64,000 bases of DNA, taken from assembly GCA_003427395.1 (NCBI GenBank), contig BFEA01000181.1:1639408-1703407 (forward strand), read 5' to 3'. Positions 1 to 9,890 of the stretch are shown here, piece after piece (positions within the stretch are counted from its first letter, which is position 1; each line of letters opens with the position of its first letter). A program made the translations under genes and the position numbers. The DNA is from Chara braunii (lineage: Eukaryota; Streptophyta; Charophyceae; Charales; Characeae). Under the pieces are notes generated by a model. That model made no database searches, was not told where the DNA came from, and saw nothing but the letters and a program-made list of their open reading frames with translations.

Positions 1-154
1 TAAAAACGAAGAATACAAATAGCTGCAAACCAAAAATCCCAAAAAGAAAAAAACGAACTTTTTTAAAATTTTATTTTTAAATTTCTCTTCTCCACCTTTT
101 CTGTTTTTCATTTTTTATAATTCCAAAAAAGTATCTGTTTCTAAAAAAAAAAAA
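1..154. other. AT-rich flank, no gene seen
   Basis: Very A/T-rich sequence ending in a run of 13 A residues at about 143-155. I see no coding potential. It is the DNA just outside the first LTR. Confidence 0.6.
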
Positions 155-191
155 ATGGGGTTGTAGGGATTAAAATTCCCTACAACCCCAT
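155..191. repeat. Perfect 15-bp inverted repeat abutting an LTR
   Basis: Bases 155-169 (ATGGGGTTGTAGGGA) are the exact reverse complement of 177-191, with a 7-nt A/T loop. The A run lies just before it and the LTR terminal TG starts at its last base. It could be a small hairpin, or the end of an unrelated transposon into which the LTR element inserted. Confidence 0.85.
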
Positions 192-1292
192 GTGAGGAAC
201 AAGCCCTCAAGTGGCCCTATCAGACATCACATTGTTCTGGGCCAAGGCCCCAGCAAGCCAAGTGCCCACCCTAAGTGAAGGCGGGCCTGAATATTCGTCA
301 CAGGCCAAATTCGACATTTCCATATGTGGGTGTTCAGGCTCTTGCAGCGCGTCAGTTGGTTGAGTGAACGCTCGATACTCACTAAGCTGCGCCGTACAGT
401 TGGCCCAGGCCACGAAAGTTGTGCCTGGGCACCTACACACAAAGCAGGGCCGATACATTGAGAAGCAGGCCGTCGGACTTTGGAAAAGCAGTTCAGCCGA
501 CACACCTACCTGGGGGCCCTGCACAGATGCGGCTAACAGCCCAAGTCCGGAGACTCAGGCCGCGCCCAACTGTAAAGGGCCCAGGCCCTCAATTGTAAGT
601 CTCGGCCTGGGCACAGGGTCTGAGGCCCAACCGGAAGCTACTGGAAGCTTCCAGGCAGGCCACACACAGCATCCAGCAGGCTGCCACTTCCATAAAGGAA
701 GTGAGGCAGCCCAGGCCAGGCATTCTGGCCAGTGCTGGCATTGGGGAAGTGCTGCTGCGCTATTGCCTTGACGCTGCGCTGCTGCCAAGGGCTCTGACGG
801 AGCGCAAGAGGGGTAGTGGGGCGCTGCAGGGCAGCGGGGCGCAGGCAGCCATAGCCGGGCTGCTGGGCGCCAGGGGGTACAGCGGATGATAGGGTGGTCT
901 TCAAGGAGTGAGGCGCTGTGTGGGATAATCAAGTTCTGCTTGAGGGTGACGAGTTACGTACCTGGTACATGAAGAGAGGTCGTCGATGGTGTTGACAGTC
1001 ATGTACATTGGTCTTCGTGAGCCAAAGCGATCCTGTTGTGTGAACCAGCTGTAGAGTAGGATAGCATGGTAGAGTAGGCTGGGAGCTGTGCGCCAGACAG
1101 AGAGAGCGACTCTGGATACTGTGTTGGTGTGGCCTACGGGCNTGGACATNGGCTCAATACTTNATTGTATTGCTCTTTATGGNTNGTTTTCTCNGTGCAT
1201 TTGTACTCTCTACTTGGGATACTACTACTTGCTCAGCTGTGTGATTTCGCAACTTGGTTTTATGTATATCGCTCACACTCATATTCCTTGCA
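191..1292 (+). repeat. 5' LTR, family A
   Basis: It starts TGTGAGGA and ends TTGCA, three bases before a Met-tRNA primer site. The start and long internal stretches match the LTR at 35146-36022, including the segment with CTAAGTGAAGGCGGGCC and the CCATAGC block at 849-855. A TACCTG word lies at about 959-964. Six Ns fall at 1142-1194. The length, 1102 bp, is normal for a plant Ty3/gypsy LTR. Confidence 0.85.
679..711 (+). promoter_or_regulatory. TATA-like box inside an inverted repeat (LTR A)
   Basis: CACTTCC (685-691) and GGAAGTG (697-703) are perfect inverted arms around ATAAA. The outer arms GGCTGC (679-684) and GCAGCC (706-711) also pair, leaving a 2-nt bulge. The position within the LTR fits a promoter TATA box. 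The same arrangement is seen in LTR families D and F. Confidence 0.5.
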
Positions 1293-1295
1293 ATT

Positions 1296-1307
1296 TGGTA
1301 TCAGAGC
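1296..1307 (+). other. Primer-binding site (initiator tRNA-Met)
   Basis: TGGTATCAGAGC, the standard plant retrotransposon site complementary to the 3' end of initiator tRNA-Met, lies 3 nt after the LTR end. It fixes the element's orientation and the LTR boundary. Confidence 0.9.
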
Positions 1308-2660
1308 TGGTTAATGATCACCGCTTACCTGACACCGGTGACATTGTAACTTGGTGCGCTGAGGATGCTTCATGTGCAGTGAGAATACTTTGCCGCTGGT
1401 TGAATAGCGGGGCCTAGGTAGAGAGGCCAGCCACTGGAAGGGTGTGACGACAGCGTGGGAGCTGTGGCGACAGCGGATGTATACATGATGATGAGAGTAT
1501 GCTGACGTCGCATTTTGGCTGAGGTGGCACTACATTGCGTTGTGGGTGGTACCGAGGCTATTGACCGGTCATCGAAATGCACATCAGCCCAATTGGTGAG
1601 AAATCTGTGGTTGGGGGCAGCTATCTCCAGGTACGTTGTTCCCATTCCTTATATACCCTCTCAATCTCTTCTTAACGTGAGGAAGTGAGTCCAACTTGAG
1701 TGTCCTCTCTTCCTCTCTTTGGTAAGGAGTCGTGTGCGCTCTATCTTGAGAGACGACATTCTTCCCGGTGGCGCATCTGGCAGGAGAGGGCGGTGCCTCT
1801 GAAGGGCCCTGGTCGAAGAACGTGGGTCACGGTCACCATGCCAACCCAATGGGATTAGTACACGCATGCGATGGCTGATTTGTCCATTGAGGCTCTTTGA
1901 TGCGCTGATAGAAGGGGTGTGCGGACTAACCAGTCCTATTGAGACGCTCCCAGACCGTCTATAAACATTTCTGGTTGGGGTCTGAACTGTCCACTGGCTG
2001 TGATCGTCGTCCTGTTTGCGACGTTAAATAATTCCTGAGGAGATGGGGGCTCTCCTTAAATCCCTCCTGATCAGCCAGATCAGTCACACGTAAGGCTCGT
2101 TGCACGCGAGGGTAAACAAAGGGGCAGGCTGGTCATAAGCATACTTCTTGGGCACAGGGGTGGGCCATGGTTGCACACCTTAGACACCGCAGCTTGATGA
2201 TGCTCACAGGTACGTTGGCTACATGGGAAGGGGATTCCAATTGTGAACTCAACTGTACATCACTGACATATCCATTGTGCATACATCTGCTCACACTAGT
2301 CTAAGTTTATTTTGATTAGTTGGTTGACCAACTGCTGACACTTGACAGACAGACTAGAGTAGGACTGTAATCTACCATAGTCAGTTCTTCTCAAATCTTC
2401 TGTGCAGACTAATCAGAGTAGAGTTTAGACAATGTGTACAGTTTGTGTAGATGCTGTCGATACCGCTTGACTAGTAGACTAGGTAACTCGCCGGATGTTT
2501 ATTTAATTATTTATTTTTAGATCTGGTCAAACGCATGTTGCGGTAGGTTCCAGCGAGGACATTAGTGCAGACAACGCCTGCCTAACCTATGAGTGGATCA
2601 GAGGGTGGTGAAGGTAGAGATGACGATAGGAGGATAACAAGGCATCATCCCTTAGAATTC
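1308..2660 (+). other. Element leader, no gene seen
   Basis: This is the stretch between the primer site and the first gag-like ORF. I see only short, unconvincing ORFs. It is probably an untranslated leader, as is usual for this class. Confidence 0.5.
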
Positions 2661-2665
2661 CTAGA

Positions 2666-3395
2666 GTGTTTAAGGCCCTACAACCGGGAGAAGAGAGAAG
2701 ATTAAGGGTTGAAGCTAGGGCCCGTAATCTTGAGGCTGTAAGGGAAACAGCAGCAGCTAGAGCGGTAGCAATGGCTACTTCCGCAGCAACTGCTGCGAAC
2801 TCAACAGGTCAAGGGCTAGGCATGCCGACCAGTTCACACTCAATCTCCAGTACGTCAGGGGTGGGCACTAGTCAAATGGCGGGCTCGCAGCTCAGCTCTC
2901 GCCGCCTCCACGCACCCGGGAGTAGATGGAGCTCCAACAAGTAGAGAGGATCCGCTTGAGATTAGAGGAGGAACTTAGGCAAGCTACTAAGAAAGAGAAA
3001 GAGATCAAAGAAAGAAGTGTCATATTAGAGGGGAGGGAGGCAGACATGGCTGCACTAGAGGCATTAGAGGACTCTGCACTTAACACTACAGGAAAGATGC
3101 TGAAGGCAAGTGTCCTATCCATGCATGCATACATAGACAGTAAAATGGACGCAATGCAGGATACTCTAGACCAGATTCTGCAAGCGCTGCATAAGCCAGG
3201 GATCCGGCCAACAGCTTTACCATCGCTGCCACTCTCAGCGATGACAGGCCTCTATGCCGCTCAGTCAGGACCACCACCAAGTGTTTCATTAACAGTAGCA
3301 CTATCTCAGACTGTTGCTTCTTCATCTTCTGGTCCAGCGACTGTTGCTACACCACAGTCGCCACCTGTCTCGCAAGCGGGACAACAATATCCTTA
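2666..3395 (+). pseudogene. Gag N-terminal part with coiled coil (frameshifted)
   Basis: Two overlapping frames carry it. 2666-2944 encodes an Arg/Ala-rich start followed by a Ser/Thr/Gly-rich stretch. 2926-3396 encodes a charged coiled-coil-like segment (LRLEEELRQATKKEKEIKER) and then a Pro/Ser/Thr-rich linker. The frame changes near 2930. A stop at about 3394 separates it from the capsid part, although coding wording continues straight on (PKTPLNPPATFSGD). A coiled coil before the capsid is common in chromovirus Gag. I infer the role from position; the sequence itself is poorly conserved. Confidence 0.6.
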
Positions 3396-3403
3396 GTATC
3401 CCA

Positions 3404-3878
3404 AGACCCCACTGAACCCACCTGCAACCTTCTCAGGAGACAAGAAGGATGAGGCTCTCGACACATGGTTGAGAACGGTGCCAGTGTGGGTGAGGGCCAA
3501 AAGGACATTGGTAGAAGAGGAGGTGATTACTGCTGCATCCTCAGCAGCCCGTTGGCTAAACGGATTGGTAGCTTCAAAGGGCTTCGGCAGGAACATGCAT
3601 GAATGGGCGCAGACCCATACATTAGAAAGCTTTATGGACTTAGTGGAGGCTCGTTGGCACAGCCCTCAGCAGGCACAGATTGCCACTGATGAGCTCTTGA
3701 AACTTGATACTAGAAAGTACAAGTCTGTGCGGGAACTCACCACAGTTGTAGAGCGCCTGATCGTCGTCCCGGGAGTGGAGTACAATCCACAGGTCTTGCT
3801 GACCATGTTCCTGAGATGTCTTCCCACAGACATTAGGAATTTATTAGCCAGCGAGGTTTCATCAGGAACAAAAATTTA
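3404..3878 (+). pseudogene. Gag capsid domain, truncated
   Basis: It begins with the typical capsid entry wording TFSGDKKDEALDTWL and runs through a helical region (FMDLVEARWHSPQQAQIATD, then LPTDIRNLLASEV). This is the Ty3/gypsy Gag (retrotransposon capsid) fold, which assembles the particle that packages element RNA. The reading is open from 3469. It is cut at about 3866, where unrelated sequence starts, so the zinc knuckle is missing. Confidence 0.75.
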
Positions 3879-4224
3879 GACCGTGAAATAAATCCCGCGC
3901 GGTTTCATCACATTTTCCACTTTTGCTAGGTCCAACGGGAAAAGTAACCCAACTTTCACAATTTTTTGCGATCAGAAGGATGACCCAACAACTCTGAAAA
4001 TTCGAGGGTCCGTAGATTTTGTCGTGATCTTTAAAAGAAAAATATTTAAAAAAATAACAAAATCATTTGAACCGCGAAATAAATCGCGGGGGTAATTAGA
4101 CGCATTTTTGAATTTTGCCACTCCGCCAGTTCCCCCCACTGTGCTATCGGTAGCCCTCATGGACCTGTGCTACCGGTTCCCCCTAATTTATGACGGCGGG
4201 GGTAGTGGTGGTTTAAGAAGACCT
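3879..4224. repeat. Foreign insert replacing protease to RNase H
   Basis: It separates gag from integrase and holds no coding sequence. Two related direct copies of a word of the type CCGYGAAATAAATCSCG occur at about 3880 and 4071, roughly 190 bp apart. It may be a small non-autonomous element or filler DNA from a deletion. I could not classify it. Confidence 0.5.
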
Positions 4225-4907
4225 CATCATGTCTTCGATCATGCGCAAACTTGAGGCCAGGGATAAGGCCACATCCAATGAGTTTGTGCTGGTCGATGGC
4301 TTGTTGTTCCTCGAGAAGCCAGGGAATAAAAGAGTATTTGCGTAGTTTATGTTTAGGTGAGTGTCATGACACAACCAGTCATTTTGGTTTCAAGAAAACG
4401 TCAGCGAACTTAGTGCAGCGTTTCTGGTGGCCCCCAATGATGCATGATGCGCAGAAGTATGTTGAGACTTGCCAAGTTTCTCAGTGTGGCAAACCAATGA
4501 CGCAGGCACCACTTGGGCTTAGCAAGCCCTTGCCTATCCCTGCTGCTCCTGGTCAGAGTGTGTCCATGGACTTCATGGATATTCTTGTGACCAGCAAGCG
4601 CGACAAACAACACATCTCCGTCATCGTGGACAGATTTAGCAACCACACTAGAGTGACTGCCATGCCTGAGACCACTACGACTGACCATGTAATAAAGCTG
4701 TTTATGGATAAGTCCATTGTCAGTAACAGTGATGTTAGATTCACTAGCGACATGTGGCAAAGCACAGCCCAGCAGATGGAACCCAACTGCAGAAGACATC
4801 AGGGAATCACCCCGAGTCCAATGGCCAGGCAGAGCAGATGAACCAGGTAGTGCAGCCCCTGCTTCGACACTATATTAAGCCAAGCCAGGATGACCGGGAT
4901 TGGCTGT
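4225..4907 (+). pseudogene. Integrase, N-terminal and core part (family A)
   Basis: Integrase inserts the cDNA into the host chromosome. The N-terminal zinc-binding region is visible (GECHDTTSHFGF ... YVETCQVSQC), though the last Cys spacing is damaged. The core has SVSMDFMD with the first catalytic Asp, then NSDVRF for the second, and HPESNGQAEQMN with the catalytic Glu. A frameshift lies near 4790. The reading stops at SQDDRDW, where mitochondrial DNA begins. The first catalytic Asp is kept here but lost in the sister copy at 33992. Confidence 0.85.
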
Positions 4908-5139
4908 GTTTTGTTAGAGCCCGGCTGGATCTGTGCATGTTTTCTTTCATCTGTTTTGCGTTTTTGTTTAGGTTTCCCACTCAAGCTCCAGTCTCCCACG
5001 TCGTGGCCGCAAGTCCATTTGTATGTGTTCACTGGTCGGTCGCTTTATCGAAAGACGACCACATTGGCCGAGTGCTGCCAGGCAGCGGCCCTTCGGCCTT
5101 AGTCTCTCTTTCTTATCACTTCTTTTTTCTTATATCCTT

Positions 5140-5260
5140 CTCCGCTATTTCACTCAAAGATTTAGCACGGTGGGTAGCCTTTGCAATATTTTTGTCCATT
5201 TTTGTTTTTTATTCACCCAATGTATTGGGACATCCTGACAATTGTATACCTCCAAATCCT
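5140..5260 (+). pseudogene. cob: Cytochrome b (cob) fragment, mitochondrial origin
   Basis: The frame reads KDLARWVAFAIFLSIFVFYS followed by PNVLGHPDN. This is the segment of cytochrome b before the last transmembrane helices, where plant mitochondrial proteins have KDL..WVAFAIF and SPNVLGHPDNYIPANP. Cytochrome b is a core subunit of respiratory complex III. About 40 codons remain. The reading becomes unrelated after IPPNP. It is a nuclear mitochondrial insertion, not a functional gene. Confidence 0.85.
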
Positions 5261-5544
5261 TGCTTTGGCTTTGAGAGATCCGTTAAAAAAAAAAGATTTC
5301 ATAATGGCTTTTAGTCCACTCCGTTGTGAGAGCGATGGAGTGCTCTATCGAATAAATCGGAAAAAAGCGCCCCAATTCATCCTAAGACTCCAGTGAATTA
5401 AGTCACCATTGAATGGACTCACCCAATTGGGACAAACTCGATGGGGACCGCAGCATATCCGGAGGAAGGCTCTTGTTCGTCTGCGGAATCTGACTGACCC
5501 TCCTTGCTGCCTGTAAGGCTTGGTTTCCCTCTCTTGCATCATAT

Positions 5545-5842
5545 TTGTTAATTAATTTCTGGTTTACACGACTTCAAGCAAATAAAGCAGCTAAGACCAC
5601 AATTAACATAACCACAGTCAGAGTACCAAACAGAAAACCCCAAGAATCATCAGACATTTCTGACAAAATCCATGGTGCGAATTTGATATAACAAGCACTG
5701 GCTCCCCGTGAACCTCATAAAAAGCTGTAAAGCAATGCTTGTGAATCGAGTAGGTGATTTTGGATTTGCTCTTGGTATTATGGGTTGTTTTGCTTTTTTT
5801 CAAACAGTAGACTTCTCAACCATTTTTGCTTGTGTTAGTGCC
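5545..5842 (+). pseudogene. nad5: NADH dehydrogenase subunit 5 fragments, mitochondrial origin
   Basis: The first piece (5545-5592) reads [16 protein letters not shown] and the second (5722-5842) reads [20 protein letters not shown] and then [14 protein letters not shown]. In nad5 these two stretches are adjacent. Here about 130 bp of other sequence lies between them (minus-strand reading [13 protein letters not shown], unidentified). One base appears to be missing just before the second piece. nad5 is a proton-pumping subunit of respiratory complex I. Only about 55 codons survive. Confidence 0.85.
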
Positions 5843-5878
5843 TTTGTGTTTGAACAGCAGAATCATAATTCGCATGTC

Positions 5879-5980
5879 GGGGGAACATATTTACAGGTGT
5901 CTGATAATTCAGGTGCAAAAATCGTACAGTGTACCAAAATCCTGCATCCTTTCAAAAAACAAAGAATATTAGCGACACTC
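5879..5980 (+). pseudogene. Probable ribosomal protein L14 fragment
   Basis: The frame reads [20 protein letters not shown] and then [13 protein letters not shown]. The core V.DNSGAK..QC.K.L is the N-terminal signature of ribosomal protein L14. It directly follows nad5 sequence, so I take it as mitochondrial rpl14, a gene present in some algal and early plant mitochondria. About 35 codons remain. A chance match is not excluded. Confidence 0.45.
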
Positions 5981-6236
5981 ACGATCAACTGGATTTTGTA
6001 CTTGACTGACTCTTGCGAGCCTCCAGGCACAAAGTGCAGCGATTCCGACATCTCCGTCGATTTGCTGGACACAAAGTGGTGGCCAAAACTGCTTCAAAGT
6101 TTATACTATTTAGAATCTCAAAAAAATCTAGTCTTATTCCAGCCCATAACGGCCATGCGGACAGCCACCCCTCGGAAATCTCGGTGCACAATTAAACAAT
6201 ATCAATTTTTGGTTATTACCACCTCTCATCACCAGC

Positions 6237-6935
6237 CTGCACAACGATATTGTACACAACACTACCGGCACGACTCCCAACCAGCTGCATCTTGACTCCC
6301 GACCAGCTGCATCTTGGTTGGAAGCCCAGATCTGCTCTTGATTTTCTGCTGCCTGAGAACCAGCCCACAGCAGCACCTGGCAGCATAGAATTCACTGTCA
6401 AGTATGACCAGATGCTGCAGCAGGCTGTCAAAAATCTTATAAAAGCTCAGGATGCTATTTTAGCATCTGAGAACAGGCACAGACGGCCATCCACATTCCA
6501 AGTAGGAGAAAGAGTTTGGGTTAAGTCAGCTGAACTGGGACAGAAACTGGGTTTTTCTAGGAAACTTATGCCGCAGTACTTTGGGCCCTGGGAAGTTTTA
6601 GACATAGTTGGGGATGCACCGGACGGACCCTCTTATGATATTTGAATCCCTGGTCACAGACTTATATGTTTCCTTCAAGGAGATTAATGAAGCCCCCAAC
6701 CATGGACGAACACACGGGACATTGACGATATAGTTGAGCACAAGCTGATTCCTGTGCCCAAGCCTCCAGGCAGGGGACGCCCTCCGAAACCGCAGATGTA
6801 GTACAGAGTGCGGTTCAGACATCATATTCATCCTAAAGCAGACCGGTGGTTCACAAGAAAAAAACTAATGAAGACTGATCCGCAGGTAATCTCAGGATAT
6901 GACAGAAGATTGAAAGGGAGGCAGCCTGCTGATTG
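6237..6935 (+). pseudogene. Integrase C-terminus and chromodomain remnant (family A)
   Basis: The integrase resumes at [17 protein letters not shown] 22-bp tandem duplication (6270-6291 and 6292-6313) shifts the frame, and the reading continues as HLGWKPRSALDFLLPENQ. The domain after the core (HRRPSTFQVGERVWVKSAEL, FGPWEVLDIVGD) is typical. From about 6780 another frame shows chromodomain-like wording, VRFRHHIHPKADRWFTRK. In chromoviruses this domain guides insertion into chromatin. Both parts carry frameshifts. Confidence 0.8.
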
Positions 6936-6975
6936 AAGACTTCTCAGAGGAATATCGAAGTAGAGGAGGAGGGAG

Positions 6976-7100
6976 TGCGAGGACTTAGGTCCTCAGCATG
7001 CCCTTGAGGGGCCCTTACAGCCTGTGCCCACCCTAAGTGAAGGCGGGCCCCCAAATCTCAATGAGGCCTGACTTCGTCAAATTCGCAAAGCTTTGGTCGG
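6976..7100 (+). repeat. Truncated 3' LTR, family A
   Basis: It begins TGCGAGGACTTAGGTCCTCAG and contains the shared block CCCACCCTAAGTGAAGGCGGGC, matching the starts of the LTRs at 191 and 35146. It is cut at about 7100, shortly before the LTR of element B. Confidence 0.8.
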
Positions 7101-7126
7101 TGCCAGACAGTTGCCACACACCAGTG

Positions 7127-7992
7127 TGTTATGAACCTGGTTGCTTGTTGTCAAAAGACCAACACTCACACACATAGACTTCCAGGTATGCCCATACATA
7201 CACAGAAAGGAAGGGGAGAGGATGGGAGTATCACACCGCACAGGGAGAGATAAACACAGCGGAAGACTTGACCATGCGATATGACAGAGAATACTGAAAG
7301 TGCAATTCACTCCACAGAATCCTCACAACCAGTCACAAAGGAAAGCCTAGTAGATCACATCCAGGAAACAATGAAACAAAGATATTTCAAACCCAGTATC
7401 AACACTGTTTACTAAACTCGGAGTCTCGAATTGTCAGAATAACCCCAGAACTATGGTGCGCTGCTCAGAAATGAGCAGCTTCACTCCCCAACCCTAAACA
7501 ACCGCTAATAACAACCCTGAGTCCCTGAAACATCAAGCGCCACCCAAATACTGCCTCCAGAGGGAAGCGCCACCCTGAAACAGGCCTCTGAGGCCAAGCG
7601 CCACTCAGAGGATGAAGAAGAAGACCAGTGCCACAATGTCTGATGATGATGTAAGTGTCGGATGACTTCCCGGGTGGAAGTCTACAGCAGCGCCACCTCT
7701 CCTGACAAGATGATCTCTGAGGAATAGCTGCAGCGCCACACACCCTGTAACCCTATACTTCGGAGGAGGGTCCAGCAGGGCACCACTTCTCTCGCCTCCA
7801 GCAGACTTCGAATAGCCCGAACCTTCGTACAGCCCCGCGTGCTGTCAGAGTACAGCGCAGGTCCCAGCTATGGCCGGCGCTTTGCAGGTCCAGCGATGTC
7901 TGTCTCCTCCAACGCAGAAGTTGTCACCACTCCAATTCATGAGTTGCACAGCAGCGATCTACACAGTACCAACTCCGGAAACCAGCAAGTCA
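7127..7992 (-). repeat. 3' LTR of element B
   Basis: On the + strand it starts TGTTATGAACC and ends AGCAAGTCA, so the minus-sense LTR runs TG...CA. It matches 14775-16033 over its whole length except for a 386-bp block present only there. CCATAGC (minus strand) is at 7867-7873. Confidence 0.85.
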
Positions 7993-8411
7993 TTGTGCTG
8001 CCTCACACCTGAGGACAATAGACTTTGCGGTTTTCAGAAGTTCCTTGCAAGTAAACCAGCGATCTTCAGTATGTGGCTGGTATGAAAACTTCACAAGGTA
8101 CTCCTTATCTGGACCTGTACCTGACTCGTCCTCAATGGATTCCACCTCATATCCTTTACCAGGGATAGGGGGACCGGACTGAGGAGGCCTGTCTGGGAAT
8201 GCATCAGCTGGGGTGAATGGCAATAGCTTAGATGCATGAAGACAGGGTAGGTTTGTAGATGCAGAGGGACATCCACTGTATAGGATGGTCCGAAAGGATC
8301 AGCTCCCAATGTATCTAAGACCTGCCATGGATCCATATATCGTGGCAGCAGCTTTAGGTGAAATGTCCTCCTCTCGTGACAACTCAGAACTGAGTACCCA
8401 CACCCAATCAC
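7993..8411 (-). pseudogene. Element B integrase tail and chromodomain
   Basis: One frame (8091-8411) has the post-core wording LKLLPRYMDPWQVLDTLGAD and GPSYTVDVP. A second frame (7990-8223) has a good chromodomain: YEVESIEDE, EYLVKFSY and DRWFTCKELLKTA. The aromatic positions expected of a chromodomain are mostly present. The two frames overlap, so a frameshift separates them. The last codons run into the LTR. Confidence 0.85.
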
Positions 8412-8466
8412 CTGTGCAAATGATAGAAGGACGTCTATGCGGATTAGCCTGCTGAATCATAGAGTT

Positions 8467-9440
8467 TTAAGCTTTCAACAGGTTGGCACGGGCGCGCTCT
8501 ATGTCCACACGGTAATGTCCAGTGAACTCTGCAGTTCCAAGCGTCAATGTGGGGGTAGCCTTATCGATGACATCATCAAGAGGCTGGCATGGCTCACGAC
8601 CCCAGTGCAACCGATAGGGTGTAAAGCCAGTAGAGGAGTGTACAAACGTGTTATACACTAGTTGTACACGACCAAAATGGAGATCCCAGTCCTGCTTATC
8701 TGGACTGATCACAGGACGCAGCAGCTGAAACAAAATCTGGTTCATCACTTCAGCCTAACCATTGGCTTCAGGATGACGACCAAATGTCATGTCCAGTCGA
8801 GAATGAAGGTAATCCCTGCATTAGGATTGCCATTTATTGCTGCAAAATCTAGGATCTCAATCACTATCAATGGAAGTGGGTGGTCCATAATGTGTAACCC
8901 ACCTGTCAGCAAATGCCGCCTGGACGGCTGGAACTCGAGCCTCGGCTGGCAAGGGGATGAACTCTGCGTATTTGGAGAACCGATCCACGCATACCATAAC
9001 CTGACGCATACCACAAGGTGTGGTCCTACCCAAGTCAGTAAAATCAATAGATACTGACTGTGCAGGTGCTTCAGGGGTGGGTAGTGGTTTGAGTAGCCAA
9101 GGGGAGGTCGTCATACCACCTTGTTCCTTTGGCATAACTCACAAGTTTCCACATAATGCAACATGTCACTCCTCATTTCCTTCCAGAAGAAGCGTTGCGA
9201 CAGGGCTGCATACGATTTGAAGGCACCAAAGTGACCACGAGCATCATGACACTCTGACATCAGAAGTGTTCTCAGCTTGCGGTCCCGGGGAATGCACAGG
9301 CGTTCCTCACCTCTGCTGCAAGTATACAGCAGATCTGAAACCAGAGCATATCCTGGTTCAGAGGCAGGATCATCCTGGAGATTCCTCACTATAGGCCCAA
9401 AAATCGGATCCGGAGGCAGCAAACGGGCAATGGTCTGACG
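8467..9440 (-). pseudogene. Element B integrase, zinc-binding and core
   Basis: The zinc-binding domain is clear (SECHDARGHFGAFK ... YVETCELCQRNK, HHCC pattern). The core has SVSIDFTDLG with the first catalytic Asp, and VDRFSKYAEFIPL. It continues in another frame at 8467-8748 with VYNTFVHSSTGFTPYRLHWG. The central stretch holding the second Asp and the Glu is broken by a frame change near 8860. Order and spacing are those of Ty3/gypsy integrases. Confidence 0.85.
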
Positions 9441-9890
9441 AGTCTTGTCTCCAAAAGAGTGAGTAAAGGAGATAAGAAAGAGAGCGTCAGGCCTACGAGA
9501 AAGGGCATCTGCTACACGATTGTAGCAACCCTTCTTGTGCTTTATTTCAAATCAAACATGTCAATGAACTGAATATAGCGAGCAAGCTTGTCATTCAGTT
9601 CTCCCTGGGACTTCATCCACTGTAGGGTGGAGTGATCTGAAAAGATCTTGAAGTGTCTGTCGAGGAGGAAACCAATACTTGAGCGCTGACACAAGAGCAT
9701 AAAGCTTTTTCTCATAGGTAGAGTCCTGCAGCTTCTTTGTTTTGATCTTCTTGCTCATGAATTCAACAGGCTGCAAACCATTCCCATCATCCTGCTGAAG
9801 TACATCCCCTGCACCATACTGACTACCATCAGTAGTGAGCACAAAAGGCAAAGTAGGGTCGGGTAACTTCAGAACAAGGCCACGAATCAA
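9441..9890 (-). pseudogene. Element B RNase H
   Basis: The frame has VLTTDGSQYGAGDVLQQDDG (first catalytic Asp in TTDGS) and STYEKKLYALVSALKYW, where the second acidic residue is expected. Here STYEKKL stands in place of the usual STYERE, so that Glu is lost. The frame is lost after about 9680; the connection to integrase is poorly readable. RNase H removes element RNA during cDNA synthesis. Confidence 0.75.

Larger units (their letters stand above)
4908..6236. other. Mosaic of mitochondrial DNA inside the integrase
   Basis: The insert splits one integrase reading: it breaks off after SQDDRDW and resumes at [16 protein letters not shown]. Inside are pieces of cob (5140-5260), nad5 (5545-5592 and 5722-5842) and a probable rpl14 (5879-5980), joined by sequence I cannot assign. 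These genes are not contiguous in usual mitochondrial maps, so the insert is a patchwork of short fragments, or comes from a rearranged mitochondrial genome. Confidence 0.75.
191..7100 (+). mobile_element. Ty3/gypsy chromovirus-like element, family A copy 1 (broken)
   Basis: Parts in order are: 5' LTR 191-1292, primer-binding site 1296-1307, leader, gag 2666-3878, a foreign insert 3879-4224, integrase 4225-4907, a mitochondrial insert 4908-6236, integrase C-terminus and chromodomain remnant 6237-6935, and the first part of a 3' LTR from 6976. Protease, reverse transcriptase and RNase H are missing. The wording of its integrase and LTR matches the element at 32612-36022, so both are one family. 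The element cannot move by itself. Confidence 0.85.

Noticed and set aside
5594-5728. Minus-strand reading [13 protein letters not shown]...LAALFA between the two nad5 pieces
   Set aside because: It looks membrane-like, but its end is antisense of nad5 and I could not match it to any organelle gene, so I did not name it.
6013-6195. Possible further mitochondrial ribosomal protein piece ([17 protein letters not shown])
   Set aside because: Basic composition is suggestive, but there is no signature I can tie to a family.
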